Source of the DNA: Bacillota bacterium
GTDB taxonomy: Bacteria; Bacillota; Clostridia; Acetivibrionales; DSM-1351
Length of the DNA stretch: 42,973 nt
Assembly (NCBI GenBank): GCA_023412275.1
Contig: JAEYNY010000059.1
Coordinates: forward strand, 1-42,973
Direction of reading: 5' to 3'
Part shown: one piece after another, positions 42,379-42,973 of the stretch
How the letters are laid out: every line of letters begins with the position of its first letter
Position numbering within the stretch: the stretch's first letter is position 1
Program-made: the position numbers and the translations under genes
Notes under the pieces: model-generated
Told to the model about the DNA's origin: nothing
Seen by the model: only the letters and a program-made list of their open reading frames with translations
Database searches by the model: none

Positions 42379-42930
42379 TCTTATTAACCTCCATTTTTAA
42401 ATTTTTTGAGTTACTGATATCGTTACCCCTTGTAACCGGCAGCATAAAGCACTGTTCAAATGAACAGCGAAAGCCGCAACCATCCCATCATGTACTGAAA
42501 ATTTGGTAATGATCTCATTAAATAAATGCATATATAGTGTTTTTACTGAAGTATTAAATCTTCAAGATAAGCCAAGGTTGTCATTCCTGGCAGCATAAGA
42601 TAATTTGCTAAAATGCTTTTTGAAAAGTGTATACTGATACGAATTAGCGATGTATGCTCCTGCATACAAGTTTGGTCGGAAGCAACTACTTAAAGTTATT
42701 ACGATTGATAGGAAAATAGACTATTTTTTAGTGTATTTTTTAACCCCCCCTTCTTAATTGTTGTCTAATTATTATCTTTTAGCACTTGGCCAAAAGATAA
42801 GCCAATACCAATAACTAAATAAGGTTCTCCGTCCAATATTATGTGTATAAGGTATTGACTTTCTTTGGCTAATGTAAGAATAGGAGTAAAATGAAAAAGA
42901 ACGATTAGTACATATTAACTATGTTAATTT
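42379..42930 (-). promoter_or_regulatory. long untranslated leader of the xylan gene cluster with hairpins and repeats
   Basis: No credible gene lies in these roughly 550 bases on either strand. The minus strand holds several perfect inverted repeats: CTGTTCA/TGAACAG (42452-42467), GTTAC/GTAAC (42422-42436), TGTATGC/GCATACA with an AGGA loop (42651-42668) and TTATCTTTT/AAAAGATAA (42772-42800). Two short direct repeats occur: TTGGCTTATCTT (42564-42575 and 42794-42805) and TTATGCTGCC (42438-42447 and 42589-42598). The length recalls the long leader of the R. cellulolyticum cip-cel operon. I do not recognise a known riboswitch class. Confidence 0.55.
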
Positions 42931-42960
42931 ATTATAGAATGTAAACAGTTTCCATCTCAA
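42931..42960 (-). promoter_or_regulatory. sigma-A type promoter of the xylan gene cluster
   Basis: TTGAGA (42955-42960), 18 bases, then a perfect TATAAT (42931-42936), reading toward the GH10 gene. It is the best promoter match found in the upstream region; transcription would start near 42924. An operator-like palindrome fills the spacer. Confidence 0.65.
42940..42954 (-). promoter_or_regulatory. CcpA-type (cre-like) operator within the promoter
   Basis: TGGAAACTGTTTACA is a 15-base palindrome with one mismatch (TGtAAAC-N-GTTTaCA type), matching the cre or variable-cre sites bound by CcpA in clostridia. It lies exactly between the -35 and -10 boxes, where a bound repressor would block RNA polymerase. 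Catabolite repression of this cluster is therefore expected. Confidence 0.6.
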
Positions 42961-42973
42961 TATAAATCTTTTT

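Noticed and set aside
42480..42518. Short minus-strand leader peptide frame starting at the ATGATGGGATGG sequence in the GH10 leader
   Set aside because: About 11 codons, no ribosome site and no run of regulatory codons, so attenuation by translation is not supported.
42891..42908. Plus-strand ATGAAAAAG after AGGAG near the right end
   Set aside because: It stops after five codons and faces away from the cluster; most likely chance.
42379..42930. c-di-GMP or other known riboswitch in the leader
   Set aside because: None of the conserved cores I know (for example the GEMM or purine cores) could be matched; only unclassified hairpins and repeats are visible.

Overview
The window is a cellulosome enzyme cluster from a low-GC, mesophilic cellulolytic clostridium of the Ruminiclostridium type (R. 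cellulolyticum / R. papyrosolvens relatives). Every gene lies on the minus strand, so transcription runs from the right end to the left. Seventeen large secreted enzymes each carry a signal peptide and a type-I dockerin (two calcium-loop repeats). No scaffoldin or cohesin gene is present, so the scaffold must be encoded elsewhere.

Right and centre (12257-42378): fourteen genes encode plant-cell-wall enzymes that all have a family 6 carbohydrate-binding module (CBM6) plus a dockerin. In order of transcription they are GH10, GH43, CE1, GH43, GH62, GH30, GH43, GH27, GH59, GH2, GH62-CE6, GH95, CE1 and GH30. Gene number and module set match the 14-gene 'xyl-doc' cluster known from R. cellulolyticum. 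Together they would dismantle highly decorated arabinoxylan: backbone cutting (GH10, two GH30), arabinose and xylose removal (GH43, GH62), acetyl and feruloyl ester removal (CE1, CE6) and galactose- or fucose-type side-chain removal (GH27, GH59, GH2, GH95). A strong sigma-A promoter overlapped by a CcpA-type palindrome lies about 550 bp upstream of the first gene, followed by a long hairpin-rich leader. Hairpins or terminators also occur between several genes.

Middle-left (9765-12143): a three-gene insert of a different kind. It contains a lipoprotein with a thioredoxin-like CxxC, a DsbD/CcdA-type membrane thiol-disulfide carrier with its own thioredoxin domain, and a 101-residue protein of unknown function.

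Left (3893-9751): three dockerin enzymes for pectin (PL10 pectate lyase, CE8 pectin methylesterase, PL11 rhamnogalacturonan lyase). They lack CBM6 and instead share a different domain of about 140 residues. An intrinsic terminator ends this block. Beyond it, two overlapping genes (12-3658) encode a probable heterodimeric ABC exporter of unknown substrate.

No tRNA, rRNA, CRISPR array or insertion sequence was seen. The main points for a second look are the thiol-redox insert and the three Cys residues kept in nearly every CBM6, the promoter and leader region, a dockerin remnant between GH43 and GH27, the two GH30 paralogs with different specificity loops, and the shared domain of the pectin enzymes.
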